Assembly (NCBI GenBank): GCA_965246835.1
Contig: CBDFFQ010000001.1
Location: 1,302,001 to 1,366,000 of the forward strand
Direction: 5' to 3'
Source of the DNA: JANPPS01 sp965246835
Lineage (GTDB): Bacteria; Pseudomonadota; Alphaproteobacteria; Acetobacterales; Acetobacteraceae
DNA length: 64,000 nt
The notes under the pieces were generated by a model, which had not been told where the DNA came from, did not search any database, and saw nothing but the letters and a program-made list of their open reading frames with translations. Position numbers and translations under genes: made by a program. Every line of letters begins with the position of its first letter. Positions within the stretch are counted from its first letter, which is position 1. Positions 52,012 through 61,500 of the stretch are shown piece by piece.

Positions 52012-54534
52012 ATGAACCTGAAGCGCAGCCTCTCGCCCACCCGGCTCGGCCGCCAGGGCAAGGCGAACGGCCACCTCCAACGCGGCATCGGACTGCATCG
52101 CTCCGGCCACCTGGCCAAGGCGATCGGGGCCTACTCCGCGGCCCTCCTGGCGGCGAGCGATTGCCGGGAGGCTCGGCATAACCTTGCCATCGCCCTCACC
52201 GAAGCAGGCCGGTTCGCCGACGCGTTGCAGGAGTGGGATCACCTCGCGGCGTCGGCGCCCGACGATGCGGAGCTGGTGTCGTGCCGCGGCCAGACGCTCG
52301 TGGCTGCCGGCCGTTTCGAGGAGGGTCTGGCCTGCGCCTTGTCGGGGCTCGACACCCATCCGGATCACCCCGGGATGCTGGCCTTGGCGGGCCGCGTACT
52401 GCACCGGATGGGTCATAGCCAGACCGCTCTGCCGATTTTGCAGCGGGCGGTCGAGATCGAGCCGGGGGATGCGGAGCCACACTACGATCTGAGTGACGCG
52501 TTGCTGACCCTTGGGCAGACCCAAGCTGGGATCGGGCAGGCACTGACGGCGCTCCGGATTGAACCGATCTACGCGCGGGCCGTCGGAGTTGCGAACGCCC
52601 TGAACGGCGCCGGCCACTACACGGCCGCCTTGGAGGTGACCGGGTTCGGGCAAGGCTTCGAACTCCTGAACGCTCGCGCCACCGCCCTGAAGGGAGTGGG
52701 ATTGTTCGAGGAGGGGATCGTCGCCGGGCAGCAAGCCCTGGCCGCGGCGCCGGACAACCCGTTGATGCGCTTCAATCTCGCGACGTCCCGGCTCGCCTTG
52801 GGGGACATGACGGCCAGCGCGTGGCAGCTATTCGAGGCCCGCCTGCACCTGCATGACGTCCCGGGCTGGACGGCGACGGCGGCGCGGTGGACGGGGCAGG
52901 ACATACGCGGCCGCACGCTCCTGCTCCATGCCGAGCAGGGCCTGGGGGACACGGTGCAGTTCGTCCGCTACGTGCCCCTGCTGGCGTCCTACGGCGCGCG
53001 GATCGTCCTCGTGGTTCAACCGTCCTTGTTCCGGCTGCTCCGCTACATGGACGGGGTGGCGCAGGTGGTCGCGATTGGCGATGAGCTGCCGGCGTTCGAT
53101 CTCTATTGCCCGCTCCTGAGCCTGCCGGGCATCCTCGGCACCACGATCGGGACCATTCCGCCCCCGATCCCCTACCCTCCCCAGGCCTATGCCCGCGCCC
53201 CGTCCCGCCTCGGGGATGTCGACGGGATGCGGGTTGGCCTGGTGTGGTCGGGCAACCGCGACTACATCCACGACCGCCATCGCTCGCTGGATGCCGCGGA
53301 TCTGGTGCCGCTGGCCGGGATTCCCGGCGTGCAGTTCGTGAGCTTGCAGCACCAGCCCCAGGACGAGCTTCCGGTCGAGTTGGGCGCGATCGATCCCATG
53401 CCCGGTGTGCAGGATTTTGCGGACACGGCGGCGCTGATTGCGGAGCTGGACCTCGTGATCGCCGTCGACACCTCGGTGGCGCATCTCGCGGCCACGATGG
53501 GCAAGCCGGTGTGGCTGCTGTCCCGCTTCCTCGGCTGCTGGCGCTGGCTGCATCACCGGTCGGACAGCCCCTGGTATCCGGGCATGGCGATCTACCGCCA
53601 GTCGCAACCCGGGATTTGGGCGAGCACGATCGCAAGGGTCGCGCATGACCTCACGCAGCTGGCAGCGGCATTCCCAAGCCGGAACGGGAGCCGGATCGCG
53701 TCCCGGCATGGCACCGGCCTGGAACCGCCATGCCGGGCCTGCGGCTCGGCGGCGCCAGCTTTCGGTTCGGTCGCGTTCGCCGCCGCCGTCCCGCTCGAGG
53801 CCGTGACCTACCATCGCTGCCCCGACTGCGCGCTGTTGTTCACGACGGACCTCGATGGCTGGACCGATACGGAGCTGTCGACCCATATCTATAATGAGGG
53901 CCACCCGGCAGCGGACCCCGACTACCGCGATAACGCTCCGGCTGCCGGGGCCCACCTTCTCGGTCTGTTGTTCGGCCCGTCATGCGGGGATCTGAGCCTC
54001 CTGGACTACGGCGGGGATGGCCGGCTCGCCGAGCTCGCCCGGTCGGAGCACGGGATGGTAACCGAAGCCTACGATCCCCGCCTGTGCCGGCAGGCACCGC
54101 CGCGAGCCCGGCTATTTCCGGTCGTGACCTGTTTCGACATGCTGGAACATGCGACCCGGCCGCACGCGCTCATCCAGGGGCTCGCCACCTTACTGGCTCC
54201 GGACGGTATCGCGGTTTTCTCGACCACGGTGCAGCCGCCGGACATCATGCGGCACGGCCTGGCCTGGCCCTACATCGCCCCTCGCCTCGGTCACGTGACG
54301 ATCTTTTCCGCGGAGGCCCTGCGCTGCGTGTGGCAGCGATCCGGGTTCGCCGTCCGAAGCTATGGGACCAATTTGCACGTGGCCTTCCGGACCGGATCGC
54401 TGTTTGCCGGCCTGGAGGCTGAGTCGAAGGACCTGCCATCCAATCTGAAGAAGTGGGCCCGGGTCATAGCGGGCCGGGCTAGGGAGGCGCGTCCCGTTCC
54501 CAGAAGAACGTCAGTTCATGCTTGTTGTGACTGA
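52012..54534 (+). CDS. Three-part fusion: TPR array, GT9-like glycosyltransferase, zinc-ribbon methyltransferase
   Basis: 840 residues. Part 1 (about 20-270) is six or seven tetratricopeptide repeats (GIGLHRSGHLAKAIGAYSAAL first). Part 2 (about 290-560) resembles the heptosyltransferase family GT9 and the C-terminal half of TPR glycosyltransferases: LLHAEQGLGDTVQFVRYVP (about 303) and LVIAVDTSVAHLAATMGKPVW (about 482). Part 3 starts with CRAC...CPDC (about 574 and 604), a zinc-ribbon seen in C-methyltransferases, then a SAM-type domain with LLDYGGDGRLAELA (about 663) and FDMLEHATRPHALIQGLA (about 709). A protein or glycan modifying enzyme is likely. Its 3' end overlaps the convergent methyltransferase gene by 56 bases. 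Confidence 0.85.
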   Translation: MNLKRSLSPTRLGRQGKANGHLQRGIGLHRSGHLAKAIGAYSAALLAASDCREARHNLAIALTEAGRFADALQEWDHLAASAPDDAELVSCRGQTLVAAGRFEEGLACALSGLDTHPDHPGMLALAGRVLHRMGHSQTALPILQRAVEIEPGDAEPHYDLSDALLTLGQTQAGIGQALTALRIEPIYARAVGVANALNGAGHYTAALEVTGFGQGFELLNARATALKGVGLFEEGIVAGQQALAAAPDNPLMRFNLATSRLALGDMTASAWQLFEARLHLHDVPGWTATAARWTGQDIRGRTLLLHAEQGLGDTVQFVRYVPLLASYGARIVLVVQPSLFRLLRYMDGVAQVVAIGDELPAFDLYCPLLSLPGILGTTIGTIPPPIPYPPQAYARAPSRLGDVDGMRVGLVWSGNRDYIHDRHRSLDAADLVPLAGIPGVQFVSLQHQPQDELPVELGAIDPMPGVQDFADTAALIAELDLVIAVDTSVAHLAATMGKPVWLLSRFLGCWRWLHHRSDSPWYPGMAIYRQSQPGIWASTIARVAHDLTQLAAAFPSRNGSRIASRHGTGLEPPCRACGSAAPAFGSVAFAAAVPLEAVTYHRCPDCALLFTTDLDGWTDTELSTHIYNEGHPAADPDYRDNAPAAGAHLLGLLFGPSCGDLSLLDYGGDGRLAELARSEHGMVTEAYDPRLCRQAPPRARLFPVVTCFDMLEHATRPHALIQGLATLLAPDGIAVFSTTVQPPDIMRHGLAWPYIAPRLGHVTIFSAEALRCVWQRSGFAVRSYGTNLHVAFRTGSLFAGLEAESKDLPSNLKKWARVIAGRAREARPVPRRTSVHACCD

Positions 54535-55390
54535 GATGCAGCAACCGCCCGCCCGGCACGGCTGCGAACGCCTCCGCCGCATCATGGTCCGTGGCGCCCT
54601 GGAACTTCACGCTGCACACGATGCGCCGCACCGCCCCGGCATCGATCCAGCGCTGCACCAGGCTCAGCAGCCGCGCCGGGTAGGCGATCACGTCGCTGAA
54701 CAGCCACTCGACCGGCACCGGCGCCAGGGCGAAGGCGCTCTCGGCCAAGCATCGCACGCCCGGCATCGCCGCCACGCGCGGATCGAGCGGCGCCTTGTCC
54801 ACCGCCAGCACGTCGGCCCCCAATTGCGCCAGCACCCAGGTCCAGCCGCCCGGAGACGCGCCGAGATCGACGCAGTGTGTGCCGGGGCCGGGGCGGGCGC
54901 CGAGCCGGGTCAGCGCTTCCCATAGTTTAAGGTAGGCACGGCTGGGCGGGCCGATATGGTCTTCTTCGAACACCCAGGCGCCGCCCGGCACCGGGCTGGT
55001 GGTGGTGGGGCTGGCCAGCAGGCGATCGGGGGCCAGCAAGGTCCAGGCTCCGAGATGGGAGGGGGGCGCCGGCTCCGGAAACACCAGCGGCCGGGCGCGC
55101 ACGGGCGGCAGGCGGTTCTGGATCAGCGCCATGCGACGGTGGTGCGCGGCGCCATACGCCGTCCAGTTCCGTTGCATGCCGCGCAGCGCGTCGGCCGCGG
55201 CCTTCACAGACGGCGCCGCATGCTCGGCCGGCGCCATCCAGGTTTCGAGCGCCCAGGCCGATGGCACCGGCGGATCGGGCGAGAGGGCGAGCCGGCCGTG
55301 CCAGGCGGTGATGGCGGCGCCGCGCCGGGTCAGTTCCTCGAGCAAGGGCTGCTCCAGCCCCTCGGCTGCGAGGTAGGCCGCGCCGATCAC
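54479..55390 (-). CDS. FtsJ/RrmJ-fold methyltransferase, possibly a 23S rRNA ribose methyltransferase (RlmM-like)
   Basis: 303 residues from a GTG at 55390 that overlaps the DUF423 stop. The C-terminal half is FtsJ-like: CVDLGASPGGWTWVLAQLGADVLAVDKAPL for SAM binding, FSDV (the catalytic Asp), RIVCSVKFQG (Lys) and KHELTFFWE (Glu), a K-D-K-E-like tetrad. The N-terminal half, VIGAAYLAAEGLEQPLLEEL, resembles the THUMP-like start of RlmM (C2498 ribose methylation). It is shorter than E. coli RlmM (366). The 3' end overlaps the fusion gene on the other strand by 56 bases. Confidence 0.85.
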   Translation of the reverse strand: MIGAAYLAAEGLEQPLLEELTRRGAAITAWHGRLALSPDPPVPSAWALETWMAPAEHAAPSVKAAADALRGMQRNWTAYGAAHHRRMALIQNRLPPVRARPLVFPEPAPPSHLGAWTLLAPDRLLASPTTTSPVPGGAWVFEEDHIGPPSRAYLKLWEALTRLGARPGPGTHCVDLGASPGGWTWVLAQLGADVLAVDKAPLDPRVAAMPGVRCLAESAFALAPVPVEWLFSDVIAYPARLLSLVQRWIDAGAVRRIVCSVKFQGATDHDAAEAFAAVPGGRLLHLSHNKHELTFFWERDAPP

Positions 55391-55740
55391 CGCCGCAGCG
55401 CGGAGGCGGCCAGCAGCGCCCAGCCCCCCATCAGCAGCACCCCGCCCACGGGCGCCACCGGCCCCACCGCCACGCCAAGCACCCCGGCATACACACTGCC
55501 GCAGAACAGCACCGTGCCGGCCGTGAACGCGGCGCCGGCGGCATGCGTGAGCCGCCCCCGCGCCCAGACGCCGCAGAACAGCAGCGCCAACGCGTGCCAG
55601 CCGTTCATCTGCACCGCACTCGCCAGGGCCCGGGCGGGCGCCGGGTCCACCGCGAGGTGCGCGCCCCCGGCTGCGGCCGCCACGGCGACCAGGCCGAACA
55701 CGGCACCCACCGCCACCCACACGCGAAACTTGTCATTCAT
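55387..55740 (-). CDS. DUF423 membrane protein
   Basis: 117 residues from the ATG at 55740. Four hydrophobic segments are present: WVAVGAVFGLVAVAAAAGGAHL, QMNGWHALALLFCGVWARG, AGAAFTAGTVLFCGSVYAGVLG and VGGVLLMGGWALLAASAL. This is the DUF423 (YgdD-like) pattern. Function is unknown. It overlaps the methyltransferase start by four bases, so the two are coupled. Confidence 0.92.
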   Translation of the reverse strand: MNDKFRVWVAVGAVFGLVAVAAAAGGAHLAVDPAPARALASAVQMNGWHALALLFCGVWARGRLTHAAGAAFTAGTVLFCGSVYAGVLGVAVGPVAPVGGVLLMGGWALLAASALRR

Positions 55741-55804
55741 CGGGTCGCTTTTACCGCCCGCTGCCCGGTTCCGCCATGGCGCCCGAGCGTGTACATTGCC
55801 CGGC

Positions 55805-56755
55805 ATGCCCCGTGGCGACCTTTATCCCGAGATCGGACCGTTCGAGACCGGCTACATGCCGCTGTCGGGCGGGCACGTCATGTATTGGGAGCAGGTGGGC
55901 GCCATGCGGGGGCAGCCGGTGCTGTTCCTGCACGGCGGGCCCGGCGCCGGGGCGGGCGCGGTGCATCGCCGCTTCTTCGACCCGAGCTTCTGGCGCATCG
56001 TCATCTTCGACCAGCGCGGCGCCGGCCGCTCCCGCCCGCTCGGCAGCCTCGCGCAGAACACCACGCCCGACCTGGTGGCGGACATCGAGACGCTGCGAAA
56101 GCATCTGGGGATCGAGCGGTGGCTGCTGTTCGGCGGCTCCTGGGGCTCCACCCTGGCGCTCGCCTATGCGCAGGCGCATCCGGACCGGGTGCGCGGCCTG
56201 GTGCTCCGCGGCGTGTTCCTGGGCCGCCCGCAGGAGGTGGAGTGGTTCCTGCATGGCTTGGGCGCCGTGTTCCCGGACGCGCATGCCGCCTTCGTGGGAC
56301 ATCTCACGCCCGAGGAGCGGGGGGACGTGCTGGGCGCCTATCTCCGCCGCCTCACCCATCCCGACCCCGTGATCCACATGGCCGCCGCCCGCGCCTGGTC
56401 CGTGTATGAGGGATCGTGCAGCACCCTGCTGCCCAGCCCGGACACCGTGGCGTCGTTCGCGCAGGACCGCACCGCGCTCGGCCTCGCGCGGATCGAGGCG
56501 CATTACTTCGCGCATGACCTGTTCCTGCCGGAGGGCGGCCTGCTCGGCGGCATGCACCGCATCGGCCATCTGCCGGCGGAGATCGTGCAGGGCCGCTATG
56601 ACATGGTCTGCCCGGCGCGCACGGCGTTCGAGCTGGCGGCGGCGTGGCCCTCGGCGCGGCTCACGGTAATCCCGGATGCCGGGCACTCCGCACTGGAACC
56701 CGGCGTGCGCAGGGCCTTGGTGTCCGCGGTGGAGCGGTTCCGAACAGTAAGGTGA
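55805..56755 (+). CDS. pip: Proline iminopeptidase (alpha/beta hydrolase)
   Basis: 316 residues. Oxyanion motif FLHGGPGAG, nucleophile serine in GGSWGSTLALAYA, and the family-specific DQRGAGRSRP, VRGLVLRGVFLG and WSVYEG blocks of Pip proteins. The acid is in VQGRYDMVCPA and the base in IPDAGHSALEPG. It releases N-terminal proline from peptides. The start is an ATG at 55805; the divergent DUF423 start is 64 bases away. Confidence 0.94.
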   Translation: MPRGDLYPEIGPFETGYMPLSGGHVMYWEQVGAMRGQPVLFLHGGPGAGAGAVHRRFFDPSFWRIVIFDQRGAGRSRPLGSLAQNTTPDLVADIETLRKHLGIERWLLFGGSWGSTLALAYAQAHPDRVRGLVLRGVFLGRPQEVEWFLHGLGAVFPDAHAAFVGHLTPEERGDVLGAYLRRLTHPDPVIHMAAARAWSVYEGSCSTLLPSPDTVASFAQDRTALGLARIEAHYFAHDLFLPEGGLLGGMHRIGHLPAEIVQGRYDMVCPARTAFELAAAWPSARLTVIPDAGHSALEPGVRRALVSAVERFRTVR

Positions 56756-56757
56756 AC

Positions 56758-57666
56758 ATGATGCAGGTCGGCGTGATCGGGTTGGGCTCCATGGGATCAG
56801 GGGCGGCGCTGAACTTGGTGCAGAAGGGGCACGCGGTCACCGGCTGCGAAGTGCGCCCCGGTGGCGGCGCCGAGCTGGAGGCCGCGGGCGGTGCCGCCGT
56901 TACCACACCGGGCGCCCTGCCCCACGGGCTCGATGCGCTGATCGTCTTCGTCGTGAACCAGGCGCAGGCGGAGGCCGCGCTGTTCGAGGCCGGCGGGCTG
57001 GAGCGGGTGGCGCCGGGCGGCGTGGTGCTGTGCTGCACGACGGTGGCGCCCGAGGCGGCGCGGACCCTTGGCCGGCGTGTGACGGAGGCCGGGCGGCTAT
57101 TCCTCGATGCCCCGGTCTCGGGCGGCGCCGTGGGGGCGCGGGCCGGCAGCATGACGGTGATGGCCAGCGGCGCGCCGGCCGCCTTCCTGCGCGCGCAACC
57201 GGTGCTGGATGCGATCGCCAGCAAGGTCTGGCGCCTCGGCGACGAGCCCGGCATCGGCAGCACCGTCAAGATGGTCAACCAGCTGCTCGCCGGGGTGCAT
57301 ATCGCGGTGGCCGGGGAGGCGATGGCGCTCGGCATCCGCGCCGGGGCGGACCCGCGGACCTTGTTCGAGGTCATCAGCAGTTCGGCCGGCAGCTCCTGGA
57401 TGTTCCAGAACCGGGTGCCGCACATCCTGGATGGGGACGACACGCCGCGCTCGGCCGTCAATATCTTCGTCAAAGACCTCGGCATCGTGTTGGATCAGGC
57501 GCGGGCGCTGACTTTCCCGCTGCCGATGGCGTCGGCGGCGCATCAGCTGTTCCTCGCGGCGGCGGCGGCGGGGCACGGGGCGAAGGATGACGCCTTCGTC
57601 ATCCGGGTGTGGGAGGCGTTGGCCGGGATCGCCCTGCCCGGGGCCGCGGACAAGGACCCGGCATGA
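56758..57666 (+). CDS. NAD(P)-dependent beta-hydroxyacid dehydrogenase (HIBADH family)
   Basis: 302 residues. GVIGLGSMGSGAALNLVQKGHAV is the cofactor Rossmann motif, DAPVSGGAVGARAGSMTVMASG the substrate motif and STVKMVNQLLAGVHIAVAGEAMALG carries the catalytic lysine, all hallmarks of 3-hydroxyisobutyrate-type dehydrogenases. The start was set at the ATG at 56758, after TAAGG; a GTG at 56752 would overlap the pip stop. It is closest in pattern to threonate or glycerate dehydrogenases (LtnD/GarR). It overlaps the DUF2848 gene, which suggests a shared small catabolic pathway. Confidence 0.92.
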   Translation: MMQVGVIGLGSMGSGAALNLVQKGHAVTGCEVRPGGGAELEAAGGAAVTTPGALPHGLDALIVFVVNQAQAEAALFEAGGLERVAPGGVVLCCTTVAPEAARTLGRRVTEAGRLFLDAPVSGGAVGARAGSMTVMASGAPAAFLRAQPVLDAIASKVWRLGDEPGIGSTVKMVNQLLAGVHIAVAGEAMALGIRAGADPRTLFEVISSSAGSSWMFQNRVPHILDGDDTPRSAVNIFVKDLGIVLDQARALTFPLPMASAAHQLFLAAAAAGHGAKDDAFVIRVWEALAGIALPGAADKDPA

Positions 57667-58328
57667 CCCGCCTGCTGCTGACGCTGCTGGACGGCGATGC
57701 GCCGCGCGCGGTGCCGGTTGCGGTGGAGCAGCTGACGATCGCGGGGTGGACGGGCCGGGATGCGGCCGGGGTGCAGGCCCATATCGCCGAGCTGGCGGCG
57801 CTGGGCGTGCGGCCTCCGGCGCAGGTGCCGGTATTTTATCGCGTAGCGGCGGCGCGGGTCACGACCGCGGACACGATCCAATGCACCGGCGGTTCCAGCA
57901 GCGGGGAGGCGGAGTTCGTGCTGCTGCGCTGCCGCGACCGGCTCTGGGTCGGCATCGGCTCGGACCATACCGATCGCGCCGTCGAAGCCTACGGCATCAC
58001 CGTGTCGAAGCAGATGTGCGACAAGCCGATCGGCGAAGTGTTCTGGCCGCTGCCGGATGTGGCCGCGCATTGGGACCGGCTTTTGCTGCGGTCCTGGGCG
58101 GATGGCGTGCCGTATCAGGATGGCGGGGTCGCGGCGATGCTGGCCCCGCGGGACCTGCTTGCGGCGGCCGGTGAGCTGCAGGAGGGCGGGATGCTGTTCG
58201 GCGGGACGCTTCCGGTGCTTGGTGGCATCCGCCCGGCACACTCCTTCGCGGCCGAACTTCATGATCCGGTTCTCGATCGCATCATTGGCCTGAAGTATAC
58301 GGTGGAGTCGTTGCGCATCGTGGATTAA
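57663..58328 (+). CDS. DUF2848 protein
   Basis: 221 residues, translated from an ATG that overlaps the dehydrogenase stop. It contains GGSSSGEAEFVLLRCRDRLWVGIGSDHTDR, VSKQMCDKPIGEVFWPLPDV and GGTLPVLGGIRPA, the DUF2848 signature. The fold is related to fumarylacetoacetate hydrolase-type proteins; the function is unknown. The coupling with an HIBADH-type dehydrogenase suggests a hydrolase or isomerase acting on the same metabolite. Confidence 0.88.
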   Translation: MTRLLLTLLDGDAPRAVPVAVEQLTIAGWTGRDAAGVQAHIAELAALGVRPPAQVPVFYRVAAARVTTADTIQCTGGSSSGEAEFVLLRCRDRLWVGIGSDHTDRAVEAYGITVSKQMCDKPIGEVFWPLPDVAAHWDRLLLRSWADGVPYQDGGVAAMLAPRDLLAAAGELQEGGMLFGGTLPVLGGIRPAHSFAAELHDPVLDRIIGLKYTVESLRIVD

Positions 58329-58594
58329 TACAGATGTGCATTACCGATATTCCACAAAGCTTTGACTAATCCTAAAGGGAACATAAATCCGTTAATTCGG
58401 AATTAGAGTCGGCCTTAGCGGTTGACCTCATTCCGCCGATATTCCATCACGCTGTTCTGTGAACATGCCTGGACGGAGTTGTTCAGGCCAGGTCGGATTG
58501 CTTCCAACGAAGCATTACGGAACTCGACCAATCGTGGCGTGACCTAAAACCGGTCTGGCCCGAAATGGTGTTACTGAACGGAGATCATCCACCC
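58329..58594 (+). promoter_or_regulatory. Upstream region of the protease gene with a duplicated 11-mer
   Basis: This 266-base gap is more A+T-rich than its surroundings. CCGATATTCCA occurs twice in the same orientation, at 58344-58354 and 58436-58446. TTGACT (near 58362) and TTGACC (near 58422) could be -35 boxes, but no convincing -10 follows at standard spacing. A small hairpin lies at 58467-58488. The repeat may be a regulator site for the protease gene. Confidence 0.4.
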
Positions 58595-61500
58595 ATGGCC
58601 ACCTTGACCGTCGGCGCGCAATCCCAGTTCACCAGCATCGCAGCAGCCGTTGCGGCGGCTCAGAATGGGGACACTGTCGCGGTGGAGGCCGGGACCTACA
58701 CCAACGATTTCCTGACGGTCACGCACAACATCAATCTGGTGGGCGTGGGCGGGCAGGTGAACATGGTCGCCACCTCGGCGCCGCCCAACGGCAAGGCGAT
58801 GCTGGACGTGTCGGGCAACGTCACGGTGGATCACTTCACCTTCTCCGGCGTGTCGGTGGCCGATAATAACGGCGCCGGAATCCGGTATGAGGGCGGCAAC
58901 CTCGTGGTGAAGAACTCGATCTTCAAGGACAACCAGGAAGGCCTGCTGGCCAATCCCGACGCCAACGGGACGATCCTGATCCAGAACTCCGAGTTCGCCC
59001 ATAATGGCGCCGGGGACGGCTATTCGCATGGGCTCTATGTGGGCGCCATCAAGTCGCTCACGGTGCAGAACAGCTACTTCCATGATGCTGTCGTGGGGCA
59101 TGAGATCAAGAGCCGGGCGGCGTCCACGACGATCACCGGCAACCGCATCCAGAACAACGCGAGCGGAACCGCCAGCTACGACATCGATCTGCCCAATGGC
59201 GGCGTGGCGGTCGTGAGCAACAACGTGATCCAGAAGGGCGTGCAGTCATCGAACCCGAACGTCATCGAGTTCGGCGTGGAGGGCAGCGTGGCCAATTCGT
59301 CGCTGAGTGCGTCGAACAACACGATCGTCACCGACCGGCCGACCGGCTATGCCGTGCTGAATTACTCCGCAGCCACGGTGAGCTTGACGGGGAACTCGGT
59401 CTACGGGTTCGCCGGCCGGGCGCTCAGCTACGGCGCCGCGACCGAATCCGGGACCATCGTGCTGACCGCCCGCCCGGTTCTGGACACCGCCGCCGTGGCC
59501 TTCACGGGATCGACCCCGGCGCCCACGCCTACGCCTACGCCTACGCCGACGCCCACGCCCACCCCGGCTCCGGCTCCGGCCCCGACGCCGACGCCGACGC
59601 CGATCTCGGCTGGGACGGACACGTTGGTCTTGCAGGTGGCCGAGGATCAGTATCTCGGGATCGATGCGCAATACACGTTGGCGGTCGACGGTTTGCAGAT
59701 CGGCGGCGTCCGCACCGCGAGCACCCAGCTTGGCGCCTCGCAGGTGACGCTGACCGGCGCGTTCGGCAGTGGCGGGCACACGCTTTCGGTCAATTTCCTG
59801 AACGACGACGCCGGGCCGACCGGGGACCGGAACCTTTATGTCAGCGTGTCCAGCTTCAACGGCGTCGCGATCACGGGCGTCGGCGCCAATCTGTATCACG
59901 GCGGGGTCAGCAACCTGGCCATCCCGGCCGTGAAGCCGGCACCGACGCCTACACCCACGCCTACACCGACGCCTACACCAACGCCCTCGCCGGCGCCGAC
60001 CCCTTCACCGGCACCGACGGGGACGGACAAGCTGGTGTTCCAGGTCTCGGAGAACTCCTATCTCGGAATCGACGCGCAATACACCGTGGCGATCGACGGG
60101 GTGCAGCAGGGGGGCGTGCGAACCGCAACGGTGCCGCTCGGCTCGTCCGAAACCGTTACGCTGACCGGGAACTTCGGCAGCGGGCCCCACACCTTCTCGG
60201 CCACCTTCCTGAACGACGACGCCGGGCCGACAGGCGACCGTAACCTGTTTGTGGATCTGACGAGCTATAATGGCACCCCGTTGACTGGCGGCGGCGCCAT
60301 CTACACCACCGGGACCCGCAACTTCGCCATCCCGGCCACGATGCCGACGCCCACTCCCACTCCCACTCCCACTCCCACTCCCACGCCGACGCCCACGCCC
60401 ACGCCTACGCCGACCCCAACACCCACGCCGACACCCACGCCGACACCCACGCCGACTCCGGCACCCACCTATGTGCTCGAAGGGCCGAAATGGTCTTCGA
60501 AACCGGTCACCTGGAGCTTCGAGACCTCCACCTACACGTCGGATGCCTCCTATTCCTTCAGCAACCCGATCGGCGCCGCCTACCAATCGTTGATCCAGCA
60601 GGCCTTCCAGCGTTGGGCGACCGTTTCGGGCGTCGCGTTCACTCAGGTGCCCGACACCACCAACCCGTTGGGGGCCGCCAACATCCGCATCGGCTTCGGC
60701 GCGCTGAACACCGCCAATTCGCACATCGTCGGCGTCACCAGCTACCGCTATGGCAACACCCCCAGCGGCCAGACCTTCGCACCGGACGTCGTGGTCCGGC
60801 TCGAGGACCCGGCGGAAGTCCCGCTCGCCAGCGGCACCGGCGGCGTCCTCACCTATCAGGGGCTGACGGCCACGCTGTATCAGGTCGCGCTGCACGAGAT
60901 CGGCCACGCGATCGGGCTCGGCCACTCCACGGATCCGAACTCGGTCATGTATCCGACGGTCGGCACATCCAACACCGATCTCAACGCCGGGGACATCGCC
61001 GGTGTTCAGGCACTCTATGGTGTGGCCGCCACGCCCACTCCCACTCCCACTCCCACTCCCACTCCCACTCCCACTCCCACTCCAACGCCCACACCCACAC
61101 CCACACCCACACCAACCACCGGCGTGTTGGTGCTGAACCTGAACGAAGACGCCTATCAGGGCGTCGATGCCCGCTACACCCTGTCGGTCGACGGCATTCA
61201 GATCGGGGGCGTCCGGACCGAAACGGCGCAGGCCAAGCTGGGCCAGGTCGAAACCTTGACGCTGACCGGCTTCGCCAAGGGACCGCACTCGCTCGCGATC
61301 AACTTCCTGAATGACGACGCCGGGCCGACCGGCGACCGCAACCTGTATGCCGGCGTGGTCAGCAATGATGGCGTGGCGGTCAAGGGCGTCGGCGCCAATT
61401 TGTATCACGGCGGGCTCTATACGCTGTCGGTGCCGGGCTCCGCGGCCGCGCTGACCAGCGACACCATCGCCGCCACGACCGGTCTGAACCAGCCGGCCGG

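Noticed and set aside
59521..61113. CCCACT-type repeats considered as a CRISPR or replication iteron array
   Set aside because: They code for Pro-Thr linkers between protein domains in one open frame.
59246..61408. Minus-strand open frames opposite the PT linkers
   Set aside because: They consist of Gly/Ser/Arg repeats that are the antisense reading of the Pro-Thr hexamers.
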